Assembly (NCBI RefSeq): GCF_018861125.1
Contig: NZ_JAHKQN010000005.1
Location: 351,939-415,938, forward strand
Reading direction: 5' to 3'
DNA from: Cellulophaga baltica
Lineage (GTDB): Bacteria > Bacteroidota > Bacteroidia > Flavobacteriales > Flavobacteriaceae
Length of the DNA stretch: 64,000 bases
Shown here: piece after piece, positions 17,908 through 26,728 of the stretch
Layout of the letters: each line of letters opens with the position of its first letter
How positions within the stretch are numbered: the first letter of the stretch is position 1
Translations under genes and position numbers: made by a program
The notes under the pieces: model-generated
What the model was told of the DNA's origin: nothing
Databases searched by the model: none
What the model saw: only the letters and a program-made list of their open reading frames with translations

Positions 17908-18606
17908 TCAACTTTCTACAAGGTCTAAAAGTGATTTTTCGTCCGCAATTCCTATTTTTTTGCCTGAAGTTTTTAAATAGCCTTTCTTCTTAAATTCTGA
18001 TATAATTCTAATGCATGACTCTGTTGCGGTTCCAACTACATTAGAAATATCTTCTCTAGATAATGTCAAAGCTAAAAAGCCATCACTATCTTCTCCAAAA
18101 TTATTTTTCATGTATAAAAAAGCTTCAGCAACACGTTGCTTTACCGTTTTCTGTGACATGTTTACAATTACATCATCAGCCTCTTTTAAATCATGTGCCA
18201 TATGACGAAGTACTTCAACAGCAAAATTTGGGTTCGTATTTAATGTATTTACAATACCGTCTTTCGGTATGTAACATACTTCCATATCATTAACCGCTAC
18301 AGCACTTAAATTCGAAGTCTCTTCAGCAATCACAGATCGTTGTCCTAAAACCTGACCTTTAGTTGCCAATTTTACGATTTGATCTTTACCATTCGGACTC
18401 AACTTTGAAAGTTTTGATATACCATTTCTAACACAAAAAACACCATTTAACTTTTCACCTTCTTCGAATATAGGATCTCCCTTTTTAATTGTTTTTGTAG
18501 TCTTGGTTTCTGAAATTTTACGTAATTCATCTTTACTCATCGCCCTTAATGAGTTAAATTGACGAATAATACACTGCTCACACCTTGATTTTTTATCGCT
18601 TTCCAT
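17908..18606 (-). CDS. FNR-like Crp/Fnr family transcriptional regulator
   Basis: The 232-residue protein has a cyclic-nucleotide-type sensor fold (about residues 35-150) and a C-terminal Crp-type helix-turn-helix (LTLSREDISNVVGTATESCIRIISEF). The N-terminal CEQC (C9, C12) and the Cys in MEVCYIP match E. coli FNR C20, C23 and C122. The Cys equivalent to FNR C29 is absent (Asn), while an extra Cys occurs in GVFCVRNG, so a [4Fe-4S] oxygen sensor is likely but with a different ligand set. The ATG at 18606 is preferred because the predicted start site (about 18625) excludes the TTG at 18633. It is probably autoregulated through the shared site at 18661-18674. Confidence 0.85.
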   Translation of the reverse strand: MESDKKSRCEQCIIRQFNSLRAMSKDELRKISETKTTKTIKKGDPIFEEGEKLNGVFCVRNGISKLSKLSPNGKDQIVKLATKGQVLGQRSVIAEETSNLSAVAVNDMEVCYIPKDGIVNTLNTNPNFAVEVLRHMAHDLKEADDVIVNMSQKTVKQRVAEAFLYMKNNFGEDSDGFLALTLSREDISNVVGTATESCIRIISEFKKKGYLKTSGKKIGIADEKSLLDLVES

Positions 18607-18630
18607 TCCCTTATTTTTTACCTGACACAA

Positions 18631-18704
18631 CAAAGTTACAAGTTATTAAAAATTCTAAACATGACAATTATCATGTTTTACTATACATCTGATTTTCAAT
18701 TTTG
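18631..18704. promoter_or_regulatory. Divergent FNR-like control region between fnr and ccoI
   Basis: ATGACAATTATCAT at 18661-18674, extended to an 8-6-8 perfect dyad over 18657-18678, is centred at 18667.5. On the plus strand CAATTTTG starts at 18697, and on the minus strand TAACTTTG starts at 18638. Both -7 boxes are exactly 29.5 bp from the centre, so one site could serve both promoters in class II position. Confidence 0.8.
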
Positions 18705-18728
18705 TACTCAGGAATAAAGTTACAAATT

Positions 18729-21122
18729 ATGGCTTCAAAAAAATGTTATCATTGCAACGATGATTGTAAAGTTTTAATCCATTTTGATGAAAAGGATTTC
18801 TGTTGCAATGGTTGCAAAACAGTTTATGAAATTTTCTCTTCAAACGACTTGTCTTATTATTATGATTTGCAGTCTGGTGCAGGTTCAACACCAAATATTA
18901 TTGAAGGAAAATTTGACTTTCTTGAAGCCACAGAAATAGTAGAAAAACTAACTGAATTTAATGACAAAAACTTACAGATTGTAAATCTCTATATTCCAAA
19001 AATTCACTGTAGTTCATGTATTTGGGTATTAGAAAATTTAAACAAACTAGCTCCTTCAATCACAAACTCACAAGTTAACTTTCCTAATAAAACAGTAAGA
19101 ATAAGTTACAACCCAACTAAAACTACATTAAAAAATGTTGTAGTGCTTTTAGCTCATATTGGTTATGAACCTTATATTTCATTAGATGATGTTGATAATA
19201 AAAAGAAAAGTACCGATCGTAGTTTAATTTATAAACTTGGTGTTGCTGGCTTTGCATTTGGCAATGTTATGTTTTTATCATTCCCTGAGTATTTTGATTT
19301 ATCATCAAGTAAAAGTTCTGGTGGTGAATTTTGGCTTAACCAATATCAAACAATTTTTAGGTGGCTAATGTTTATTTTTTCATTGCCTGTAGTATTCTAC
19401 GCTGGTCGTGATTATTTTATAGCGGCATATCAAGGGTTGCGTTCGAAATTACTAAATATTGATGTGCCAATTGCACTAGGTATTTTGGTATTATTTATTA
19501 GAAGTACTTTAGAAATTATTTTTGATTGGGGGCCTGGTTTTTTTGACAGCCTAACTGGGCTTGTGTTTTTTCTATTACTAGGTAAATTTTTTCAACAAAA
19601 AACATATTCATTTTTATCGTTTGAACGTGATTATAAATCATATTTCCCCATTGCAGTAACAAAAATTTTAAGCGACAATACTGAAAAAACAATTCAAGTA
19701 CATGACATAAAAAAAGGAGATCGTTTATTAATAAGAAATGAAGAATTAATACCTGTTGATGCTATTCTAATTTCAGGCAATGCGACTATAGACTATAGTT
19801 TTGTTACGGGTGAATCTGAACCTGTTATTAAAAATTCAGGAGATAAGGTTTTTGCTGGTGGAAAACAATTAAACGGGGTTATTGAGATTGATGTATTAAA
19901 ATCTGTCTCACAAAGTTACCTAACTCAATTATGGAGTAATGCCGTTTTTCAAGAAGATAAATCAAGTAAATTTCAAACTCTTACGGATAGTATTGGAAAA
20001 CGTTTTACAACGTTTGTACTAAGTATTGCTTTTATAGCAACCTTATTTTGGTTGTTTTACGACCCAAGTAAAGCATTAAATGTTTTCACTGCCGTTTTAA
20101 TAATTGCTTGCCCATGTGCAATTGCATTAGCTTCACCATTTACACTGGGTAATATGCTTCGGATTTATGGTAGAAAAAAATTCTATTTAAAAGATACTCA
20201 AACTATTGAGCAATTAGCACAAATAGATACTGCAATTTTTGATAAAACTGGAACTATAACTACTGCTAAAAAAAGTACTGCAGTTTATGAAGGTATCACT
20301 CTTACTGATGAAGAAGAATTGTTATTAAAAAGTACGTTAAGAGCATCAAACCATCCATTAAGTAGAAGTTTATATAATATGCTTGCTGAAAATGATATTG
20401 CAACACTTGATGATTATGAAGAACATTTAGGCAAAGGTATTGTTGGCTCAATTAATAATCAGAAAATAAAAATTGGTTCTGCAAATTATGTGGGGAACAC
20501 AGTAGCTGAAACGGATAAAAACACATCAGTTTACATAAGCACGAATGATGCATACAAAGGCTGTTATGTTTTTAAAAATGAATATCGCGAAGGTATTTCT
20601 GATTTTTTTAAGGCCATGAGTGAGACCATTCAAGTGGCTATTTTATCGGGTGATAATGAAGGCGAAAAAAGTAGACTTGAAGCTTTATTACCAAAACTTA
20701 CTCCATTATATTTTAATCAAAAACCAGAAGATAAATTAAGTTTTATAAAATCACTACAAGACCAAAATAAAAAAGTACTTATGGTAGGTGATGGTTTAAA
20801 TGATGCCGGAGCATTAGCACAAAGTAATGTTGGTATAGCCATATCTGAAAATGTAACCATCTTTTCTCCTGCTTGCGATGCTATTTTAGATGCTACTAAG
20901 TTTAAAGAATTATACAACTACATTATAGCTTCTAAAAAGGCTATGAAGATTATAAAATGGAGTTTTATGTTATCATTACTCTATAACGTTGTTGGGCTTT
21001 ATTTTGCCATCACGGGCCAATTAGAACCTGTTATAGCCGCTATTCTAATGCCTTTAAGCTCAATAAGTATTGTGGTATTTACGACAGTAAGCACCAATAT
21101 TTTAGGAAAAAAATTAAGATAA
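18729..21122 (+). CDS. ccoI: CcoI-type copper P1B ATPase
   Basis: CcoI (FixI) moves copper across the inner membrane for assembly of the cbb3 oxidase. An N-terminal Cys-rich domain (CYHCNDDC and CCNGC) is typical of CcoI. It is followed by an HMA domain with CSSC near residue 94, eight expected membrane helices with the transport motif CPC near 461, the phosphorylation motif DKTGT near 504 and GDGLNDA near 687. The ATG at 18729 is chosen: the in-frame TTG at 18702 lies within the -7 box and upstream of the predicted start site. The product is 797 residues. It is the first gene of the cco cluster. Confidence 0.92.
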   Translation: MASKKCYHCNDDCKVLIHFDEKDFCCNGCKTVYEIFSSNDLSYYYDLQSGAGSTPNIIEGKFDFLEATEIVEKLTEFNDKNLQIVNLYIPKIHCSSCIWVLENLNKLAPSITNSQVNFPNKTVRISYNPTKTTLKNVVVLLAHIGYEPYISLDDVDNKKKSTDRSLIYKLGVAGFAFGNVMFLSFPEYFDLSSSKSSGGEFWLNQYQTIFRWLMFIFSLPVVFYAGRDYFIAAYQGLRSKLLNIDVPIALGILVLFIRSTLEIIFDWGPGFFDSLTGLVFFLLLGKFFQQKTYSFLSFERDYKSYFPIAVTKILSDNTEKTIQVHDIKKGDRLLIRNEELIPVDAILISGNATIDYSFVTGESEPVIKNSGDKVFAGGKQLNGVIEIDVLKSVSQSYLTQLWSNAVFQEDKSSKFQTLTDSIGKRFTTFVLSIAFIATLFWLFYDPSKALNVFTAVLIIACPCAIALASPFTLGNMLRIYGRKKFYLKDTQTIEQLAQIDTAIFDKTGTITTAKKSTAVYEGITLTDEEELLLKSTLRASNHPLSRSLYNMLAENDIATLDDYEEHLGKGIVGSINNQKIKIGSANYVGNTVAETDKNTSVYISTNDAYKGCYVFKNEYREGISDFFKAMSETIQVAILSGDNEGEKSRLEALLPKLTPLYFNQKPEDKLSFIKSLQDQNKKVLMVGDGLNDAGALAQSNVGIAISENVTIFSPACDAILDATKFKELYNYIIASKKAMKIIKWSFMLSLLYNVVGLYFAITGQLEPVIAAILMPLSSISIVVFTTVSTNILGKKLR

Positions 21123-21132
21123 TTTTTTAAAC

Positions 21133-21176
21133 ATGATAAATGTCATTTTATCAGCATTAACATCAATGTAGTTTTA
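21133..21176 (+). promoter_or_regulatory. FNR-like site and -7 box upstream of ccoS
   Basis: ATGATAAATGTCAT lies at 21133-21146 (centre 21139.5), and the -7-like TAGTTTTA begins at 21169, again 29.5 bp away. It gives the oxidase structural genes a promoter separate from ccoI, with transcription from about 21182. Confidence 0.75.
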
Positions 21177-21195
21177 CAGTATAATTCAGGTAGGT

Positions 21196-21384
21196 ATGAG
21201 TGTTATTTATATGTTATTAGCAATAAGTATTGTTGTGGCGATTATCTTTTTTGTTGCATTTATTTACTCCGTAAAAAATGGACAATACGATGATTCTTAC
21301 ACACCTTCTGTACGCATGCTTTTTGAAGATGAACTTGTTGAAAAATCTCCAAAAAACAAAGAACAAACCTATCCAACTAAATAA
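21196..21384 (+). CDS. ccoS: cbb3 oxidase assembly protein CcoS
   Basis: This 62-residue protein has one N-terminal membrane helix (MSVIYMLLAISIVVAIIFFVAFI) followed by NGQYDDSYTPSVRMLFED, which is the CcoS signature. CcoS is needed for cofactor insertion (heme b and copper) into CcoN. It lies 19 nt upstream of ccoNO and is probably translated from the same message. Its length and order match other Bacteroidota cco clusters. Confidence 0.92.
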   Translation: MSVIYMLLAISIVVAIIFFVAFIYSVKNGQYDDSYTPSVRMLFEDELVEKSPKNKEQTYPTK

Positions 21385-21403
21385 AAAGTTTAAATAATCT
21401 ATT

Positions 21404-23605
21404 ATGGAATTACAGCAGTTTTATTACGACAACAAAGTCGTTAAAAAATTCCTCTACGCAACTATGTTCTGGGGAATAGTAGGTATGTCAGTAGGGCTTC
21501 TACTTGCATTTATGTTTATGTTCCCAAACTTAACTGATGGTATTTCATGGTTAAGCTTTGGACGTTTGAGACCTTTACATACAAATGCAGTAATTTTTGC
21601 TTTTGTAGGTAATGCTATTTTTGCCGGTGTATACTACTCTACCCAACGTTTACTTAAAGCACGTATGTTCAACGACTTTTTAAGTAATTTTAATTTTTGG
21701 GGATGGCAATTAATTATAGTTGCTGCTGCAATTACACTTCCATTAGGGTATAGTACATCAAAAGAATATGCTGAACTTGAATGGCCAATAGATATTGCTA
21801 TTGCTGTAGTTTGGGTTGCATTTGGCATTAACCTTATTGGTACCATGATAAAAAGAAGACAACGTCATTTATATGTTGCTCTTTGGTTTTACCTAGCCAC
21901 ATTTGTAACTATTGCTGTTCTTCATATCTTCAATAGTTTAGAATTACCTGTTAGTGGTTTAAAAAGTTACTCCGTTTACGCTGGTGTTCAAGATGCTTTA
22001 GTGCAGTGGTGGTATGGCCATAATGCTGTTGCCTTTTTCTTAACTACTCCATTTTTAGGCTTAATGTATTATTTTGTTCCTAAAGCAGCAAACAGACCTG
22101 TTTACTCATATAAATTATCTATTGTTCACTTCTGGTCATTAATATTTATTTATATATGGGCAGGTCCACACCACTTATTGTATTCTGCTTTACCAGACTG
22201 GGCACAAAATTTAGGTGTTGCTTTCTCAATTATGCTTTTAGCTCCATCTTGGGGTGGTATGATTAATGGTTTACTAACCTTACGTGGTGCCTGGGATAAA
22301 GTAAGAACAGATCCTACCTTAAAATTTATGGTTGTTGCAATTACTGGTTATGGTATGGCAACTTTTGAAGGTCCAATGTTATCTTTAAAAAATGTAAACG
22401 CCATTGCTCACTTTAGCGATTGGATTATTGCTCACGTACATGTAGGTGCCTTAGCATGGAACGGTTTTATGACTTTTGGTATGATTTATTGGTTGGTTCC
22501 AAAAATGTTCAAAACTCGTTTGGCTTCGTTAAAACTTGCTAATTTTCACTTCTGGATTGGTACTTTAGGTATCATCTTATACACACTACCAATGTATGTT
22601 GCTGGGTTCACGCAAGCATTAATGTGGAAAGATTTTAACCCTAACGGAACATTAGTTTATGGTAACTTTTTAGAAACCGTAACTGAAATAATGCCAATGT
22701 ATTGGATGCGTGCTATTGGTGGTACAATGTATATTATTGGCGCATGTGTTATGATTTATAATGTAGTATTAACTATTAAAGCTGGTAGCGATGTTGAAGA
22801 TGAATTAGCTGAAGCTGCCGCATTAACTAAAGTATCTAAAAGTAGAACTGCTGGTGAAACTTTCCATACTTGGTTAGAGCGTAAGCCTGTACAGCTAACC
22901 ATATTAGCAACAGTTGCCATTTTAATTGGTGGAGCAATACAAATTATACCAACCATCTTAGTGAAATCAAACATACCAACCATAACTAGTGTAAAACCTT
23001 ACACTCCACTAGAGCTTGAAGGTCGTGATTTATATATTAGAGAAGGTTGTGTGGGTTGTCACTCACAAATGGTAAGACCTTTTAGAAGTGAGGTTGAACG
23101 TTACGGCGAATATGCTAAAGCTGGAGAGTTTGTTTATGATCATCCTTTTTTATGGGGAAGTAAACGTACCGGACCAGATCTATTAAGAGTTGGTGGTAAA
23201 TATTCTGACAACTGGCACTTAAACCACATGTACGATCCACAAAGCACCTCATCTGGTTCTATTATGCCATCATATGCTTGGTTAATTAGAAATGAACACG
23301 ATAGATCTGATATTCAAGATAAAATGAAAGCTATGGTTAGTCTAGGTGTACCATATACAGATGAAGATATAGCTAATGCAAATGCTACTATGGATAAACA
23401 AGCAACTAAAATTGAAAAGAGCTTGTATGCTGATCCTGATTTTGCAAAAAACTATGAAGCTGATAAAAAGTATGCTGCTGAAAATGGTGAAGCATTTATT
23501 GAAATGAAAGATCGTGAAATTGTCTCTTTAATTGCTTACTTACAGCGTTTAGGAACAGATATTAAAATAAAAGAAACAGGAGAGTTAGTACCTGAAACAA
23601 AATAA
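21404..23605 (+). CDS. ccoNO: Fused cbb3 cytochrome c oxidase subunit I/II (CcoN-CcoO)
   Basis: This 733-residue protein joins the heme-copper subunit CcoN (about 1-480, twelve membrane helices) to the cytochrome c subunit CcoO. The CcoN part contains the histidine segments WWYGHNAVAFF, GPHHLLYSALPDW and HFSDWIIAHVHVGALAWNG that bind heme and CuB. The CcoO part has EGCVGCHSQMVRPF near residues 548-558 for a covalent heme c, with distal Met in SIMPSYAWL. Fusion of the two is usual in Bacteroidota. The enzyme reduces oxygen at very low concentration and pumps protons. Confidence 0.95.
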   Translation: MELQQFYYDNKVVKKFLYATMFWGIVGMSVGLLLAFMFMFPNLTDGISWLSFGRLRPLHTNAVIFAFVGNAIFAGVYYSTQRLLKARMFNDFLSNFNFWGWQLIIVAAAITLPLGYSTSKEYAELEWPIDIAIAVVWVAFGINLIGTMIKRRQRHLYVALWFYLATFVTIAVLHIFNSLELPVSGLKSYSVYAGVQDALVQWWYGHNAVAFFLTTPFLGLMYYFVPKAANRPVYSYKLSIVHFWSLIFIYIWAGPHHLLYSALPDWAQNLGVAFSIMLLAPSWGGMINGLLTLRGAWDKVRTDPTLKFMVVAITGYGMATFEGPMLSLKNVNAIAHFSDWIIAHVHVGALAWNGFMTFGMIYWLVPKMFKTRLASLKLANFHFWIGTLGIILYTLPMYVAGFTQALMWKDFNPNGTLVYGNFLETVTEIMPMYWMRAIGGTMYIIGACVMIYNVVLTIKAGSDVEDELAEAAALTKVSKSRTAGETFHTWLERKPVQLTILATVAILIGGAIQIIPTILVKSNIPTITSVKPYTPLELEGRDLYIREGCVGCHSQMVRPFRSEVERYGEYAKAGEFVYDHPFLWGSKRTGPDLLRVGGKYSDNWHLNHMYDPQSTSSGSIMPSYAWLIRNEHDRSDIQDKMKAMVSLGVPYTDEDIANANATMDKQATKIEKSLYADPDFAKNYEADKKYAAENGEAFIEMKDREIVSLIAYLQRLGTDIKIKETGELVPETK

Positions 23606-23610
23606 AAACT

Positions 23611-23656
23611 GATTATTCAGAGGTAACTAATACCTTTTATCTACCTCTGAATAATC
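23611..23656 (+). other. Perfect 15-bp intercistronic hairpin between ccoNO and ccoQ
   Basis: GATTATTCAGAGGTA at 23611-23625 is the exact complement of 23642-23656, with a 16-nt loop. It starts 5 nt after the ccoNO stop. No T-run follows, so it is not a standard terminator. It may protect the upstream message end or partly attenuate ccoQP. Confidence 0.75.
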
Positions 23657-23675
23657 TCTTAAAACAAAAGAAATC

Positions 23676-23867
23676 ATGTTTAAATTCGTAAAAGGTTACA
23701 TGGAAACTATAGATGGTGTAGCAACCTACCCTATCATATCATTATTAATCTTCTTTATCTTTTTTATAGTTCTTTTTGGATGGGTTTTTACTGCATCAAA
23801 AGAATATATAAAAGAGGTTAGTGAATTACCTATTGAAAAAGACAACCAACAAAACTTCGAATTATGA
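23676..23867 (+). CDS. ccoQ: CcoQ-like small cbb3 oxidase subunit
   Basis: Sixty-three residues with one membrane helix (about 20-41, IISLLIFFIFFIVLFGWVFT) and a short acidic tail. This matches CcoQ/FixQ in size, topology and place between ccoNO and ccoP. CcoQ stabilises the complex and is not catalytic. Its stop overlaps the ccoP start (ATGA), so the two are translationally coupled. Confidence 0.8.
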   Translation: MFKFVKGYMETIDGVATYPIISLLIFFIFFIVLFGWVFTASKEYIKEVSELPIEKDNQQNFEL

Positions 23868-24811
23868 AAAATAAATCAAATTGGTGGATTAGAGTTCCAG
23901 TAATCTTCTTTATTATCTTCGGATTAATGGAATATTTTATAGACTCTGGTGATCAACCCGCAATAATAAAGTATCCAATAACTCAACTTTTTTTATTACT
24001 AGTTCTTGTAATATTAGGGGCAATAGAGCTAATACTTAGTGCCATTGAAAATGTAATGTTTCAAACACTATCTGAAGAAGCTCAAAAACGTTACCTAGCC
24101 AAAAAAGAACAAAAATGGGAATGGAAATGGGGTAAAGAAACTTATATAAAACTTTTAGGTTCTAAACCAATGGAAGCTGAAAGTGAAATAGTTTTAGATC
24201 ATAATTATGATGGTATTAGAGAGCTAGATAACAAATTACCGCCTTGGTGGGTATATATGTTCTATGCAAGTATCGTTTTTGGTTTTGTCTACCTACTACG
24301 TTTTCACGTTTTCAACGGTGACAACCAAGATATAGAATATGAACAAGAAGTAGCTTTAGCTTTGAAAGAAATTGAAGAATACAAAAAGACTGCTAAAGAT
24401 TTAGTTGATGAAGATACTGTAGAACTATTAACTGATGCTTCTGACTTAAGTGCTGGTGAAAAAACATTTCAATCAAACTGTGTTGCTTGTCATATGGCTG
24501 ATGGTGGTGGTGGTATAGGCCCTAACCTAACCGATCAACATTGGATTTTAGGCGGTGGTATTAAAAATGTTTTCCATACTATTTCAGAAGGTGGTAGAGA
24601 TGGTAAAGGGATGATTGCTTGGAAACAAACTTTGAAACCTGCAGAAATTGCTCAAGTAGCTAGTTATGTATTAACTACTCTTAACGGTTCTACACCTGCA
24701 AACCCAAAACCTGCTGAAGGTGATATTTGGGTAGATCCAAATGCTGAAAAAGTAGCTCCTGCTGAGGAATTAAATGTTGTTACTGATTCTGTAAGTGTAG
24801 CTCTGAATTAA
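23864..24811 (+). CDS. ccoP: cbb3 oxidase diheme-type subunit CcoP, here with one heme c motif
   Basis: Three hydrophobic segments are seen: two near the N-terminus (about 9-22 and 34-56) and one at about 128-145. A periplasmic cytochrome c domain of about 100 residues follows, with CVACH near residue 206 and the axial Met in GKGMIAW. Proteobacterial CcoP has two CxxCH motifs, but only one is present here, as in other Bacteroidota. The N-terminal cytoplasmic segment between helices 2 and 3 is enlarged and charged. CcoP accepts electrons from soluble cytochrome c or from the alternative complex and passes them to CcoO. Confidence 0.9.
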   Translation: MKNKSNWWIRVPVIFFIIFGLMEYFIDSGDQPAIIKYPITQLFLLLVLVILGAIELILSAIENVMFQTLSEEAQKRYLAKKEQKWEWKWGKETYIKLLGSKPMEAESEIVLDHNYDGIRELDNKLPPWWVYMFYASIVFGFVYLLRFHVFNGDNQDIEYEQEVALALKEIEEYKKTAKDLVDEDTVELLTDASDLSAGEKTFQSNCVACHMADGGGGIGPNLTDQHWILGGGIKNVFHTISEGGRDGKGMIAWKQTLKPAEIAQVASYVLTTLNGSTPANPKPAEGDIWVDPNAEKVAPAEELNVVTDSVSVALN

Positions 24812-24839
24812 TAAAATAAAGCATTAAACATCAAAAAAA

Positions 24840-26258
24840 ATGGCTCAAGACAGCGAACATTTTAGAGATTCTATTGGTACTATTAACGAAGATGGTAAAA
24901 GAGCTTGGGTATATCCAAAAAAACCAAGTGGAAAATTATACGAATATCGTAAGTATGTTAGCTACGCCTTGTTGTTATTTTTAGTAGCTTCTCCATTTAT
25001 AAAAATAAATGGAAACCAATTTTTGATGTTTAATGTTTTAGAGCGTAGGTTCAATATTTTTGGATTTCCGTTTTGGCCACAAGACTTTCATTTGTTTGTT
25101 ATTTCAATGATTATTGGAGTTGTCTTTATAGCTTTATTTACTGTTGCTTTTGGTCGTATTTTCTGTGGATGGATGTGTCCGCAAACCATATTTTTAGAAA
25201 TGGTTTTCCGTAGAATTGAATACTGGATTGATGGTGACAGAGGTGCTCAAATAAAGTTAGATAGACAAGAATGGAATGCTGAAAAAATAAGAAAGAGAAC
25301 TTTAAAATGGTTTCTATTTTTTATTATATCATTTTTAATTGCAAATGTTTTTCTTGCTTATTTAATAGGTAGTGATCGCTTGATTAGATATGTAATTGAT
25401 GGCCCTTTACAGCATGTCGGAACTTTAGTGTCATTATTAATATTTACCAGTGTTTTCTATTTCATATTTGCCTGGTTTAGAGAGCAAGTGTGTATCATTG
25501 CTTGTCCTTATGGTCGTATGCAAGGCGTTTTATTAGACAACAAATCAATTGTGGTTGCTTATGATCACAAAAGAGGTGAAGGTGAAAATGGTCGTAAAAA
25601 ATTTCGTAAAAGTGAAGATAGAAATGCATTAGGTAATGGTGATTGTATTGACTGTAACCAATGCGTAAATGTATGCCCTACGGGTATTGATATTAGAAAT
25701 GGTACTCAACTAGAGTGTGTAAACTGTACTGCCTGTATTGACGAGTGCAATACTATAATGGATAAAGTAAACTTACCTAAAGGATTAATTAGGTATGCGA
25801 GTGAAGATGAAATCGTAAAAAAGGAAAAATTTAAATTCACTCCTCGTTTAAAAGGGTATACTGCAGTACTTTTTATTTTAACTGGTATTCTTGTAGGTAT
25901 GTTGTTTTTAAGAAATGATCTTGAAGCCACTATTTTAAGATTACCTGGCCAATTATATGAACACAAACCAAACAATGTAATAAGTAATGTTTTCACTTAT
26001 AAACTAATTAATAAAACAACTAAAAATGTTGATGATGTACATTTTAAATTACTATCACATAAAGGAAATATTATATTAGTCAGACACGAAGATTTTGATG
26101 TTCCTGCTCAAGATTTATCTGAAGGTACGTTATTTATTGAAATTAACAATAGTGCATTAAAAGACGATAAAGAAAAACTTGAAATCGGGGTTTATAGTGG
26201 CGACAAATTAATAGAAACTACTACAACTTCATTTTTAGCTCCAAGAAGCTATAAATAA
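24840..26258 (+). CDS. ccoG: cbb3 oxidase accessory ferredoxin-like protein CcoG
   Basis: CcoG (RdxA/FixG) is a membrane-bound copper reductase that helps load CuB. The 472-residue protein shows the expected helices, the CGWMCPQ motif near residue 111, a second IACPYGRMQG near 220, and two [4Fe-4S] motifs, CIDCNQCVNVCP and CVNCTACIDEC, near 265-300. The C-terminal Ig-like domain (about 365-472) is also present. It follows ccoP by 28 nt and precedes fixH by 20 nt. Confidence 0.92.
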   Translation: MAQDSEHFRDSIGTINEDGKRAWVYPKKPSGKLYEYRKYVSYALLLFLVASPFIKINGNQFLMFNVLERRFNIFGFPFWPQDFHLFVISMIIGVVFIALFTVAFGRIFCGWMCPQTIFLEMVFRRIEYWIDGDRGAQIKLDRQEWNAEKIRKRTLKWFLFFIISFLIANVFLAYLIGSDRLIRYVIDGPLQHVGTLVSLLIFTSVFYFIFAWFREQVCIIACPYGRMQGVLLDNKSIVVAYDHKRGEGENGRKKFRKSEDRNALGNGDCIDCNQCVNVCPTGIDIRNGTQLECVNCTACIDECNTIMDKVNLPKGLIRYASEDEIVKKEKFKFTPRLKGYTAVLFILTGILVGMLFLRNDLEATILRLPGQLYEHKPNNVISNVFTYKLINKTTKNVDDVHFKLLSHKGNIILVRHEDFDVPAQDLSEGTLFIEINNSALKDDKEKLEIGVYSGDKLIETTTTSFLAPRSYK

Positions 26259-26278
26259 TATTTTAAAAGAAAGAAATC

Positions 26279-26725
26279 ATGAAGATTAATTGGGGAACCG
26301 GAATTGTAATTGCTATTATTGGTTTTATAAGTTTTATTCTATTTTTTATAATTAGAATGAGTATGGATGATCGTGCCAATCACGATTTAGTAACTCCAGA
26401 ATACTATAAAGCTGAATTAGCTTACCAACAAGAGATTGATGCTGAGAATAATTCAATACATAATAATGCTGTTGTTACAATGCAAAAAACTGCTGATGGC
26501 TTACAATTAAAATTTCCAGATAATATTGACTATAAGAGTATAACAGGAACAGTGTCTCTATACAGACCTTCTAATAAACACTTGGATTTTTACTTTCCCA
26601 TAAGTATTTCTGACTCCAATTTGCTCATACCTGACAAACGTTTATTGGAAGGTCGATGGGACATTAAAGTTACCTGGAAATACAATGATGAAGACTATTT
26701 ATTTAAAGAAAATATTACATATTAA
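26279..26725 (+). CDS. ccoH: FixH/CcoH family cbb3 assembly protein
   Basis: The 148-residue protein has an N-terminal membrane helix (about 5-27) and a periplasmic beta-domain beginning NHDLVTPEYYKAELAYQQEIDAENN, a block typical of FixH. The C-terminal WDIKVTWKYNDEDYLFKENI is also typical. CcoH binds CcoN during assembly. It lies between ccoG and the SafE-like gene, with a 3-nt gap to the latter. Confidence 0.9.
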   Translation: MKINWGTGIVIAIIGFISFILFFIIRMSMDDRANHDLVTPEYYKAELAYQQEIDAENNSIHNNAVVTMQKTADGLQLKFPDNIDYKSITGTVSLYRPSNKHLDFYFPISISDSNLLIPDKRLLEGRWDIKVTWKYNDEDYLFKENITY

Positions 26726-26728
26726 ACT

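Noticed and set aside
18702-18728. Upstream TTG start for ccoI
   Set aside because: The TTG forms part of the predicted -7 box (18697-18704), so the message would begin after it. The ATG at 18729 starts the conserved Cys-rich N-terminus.
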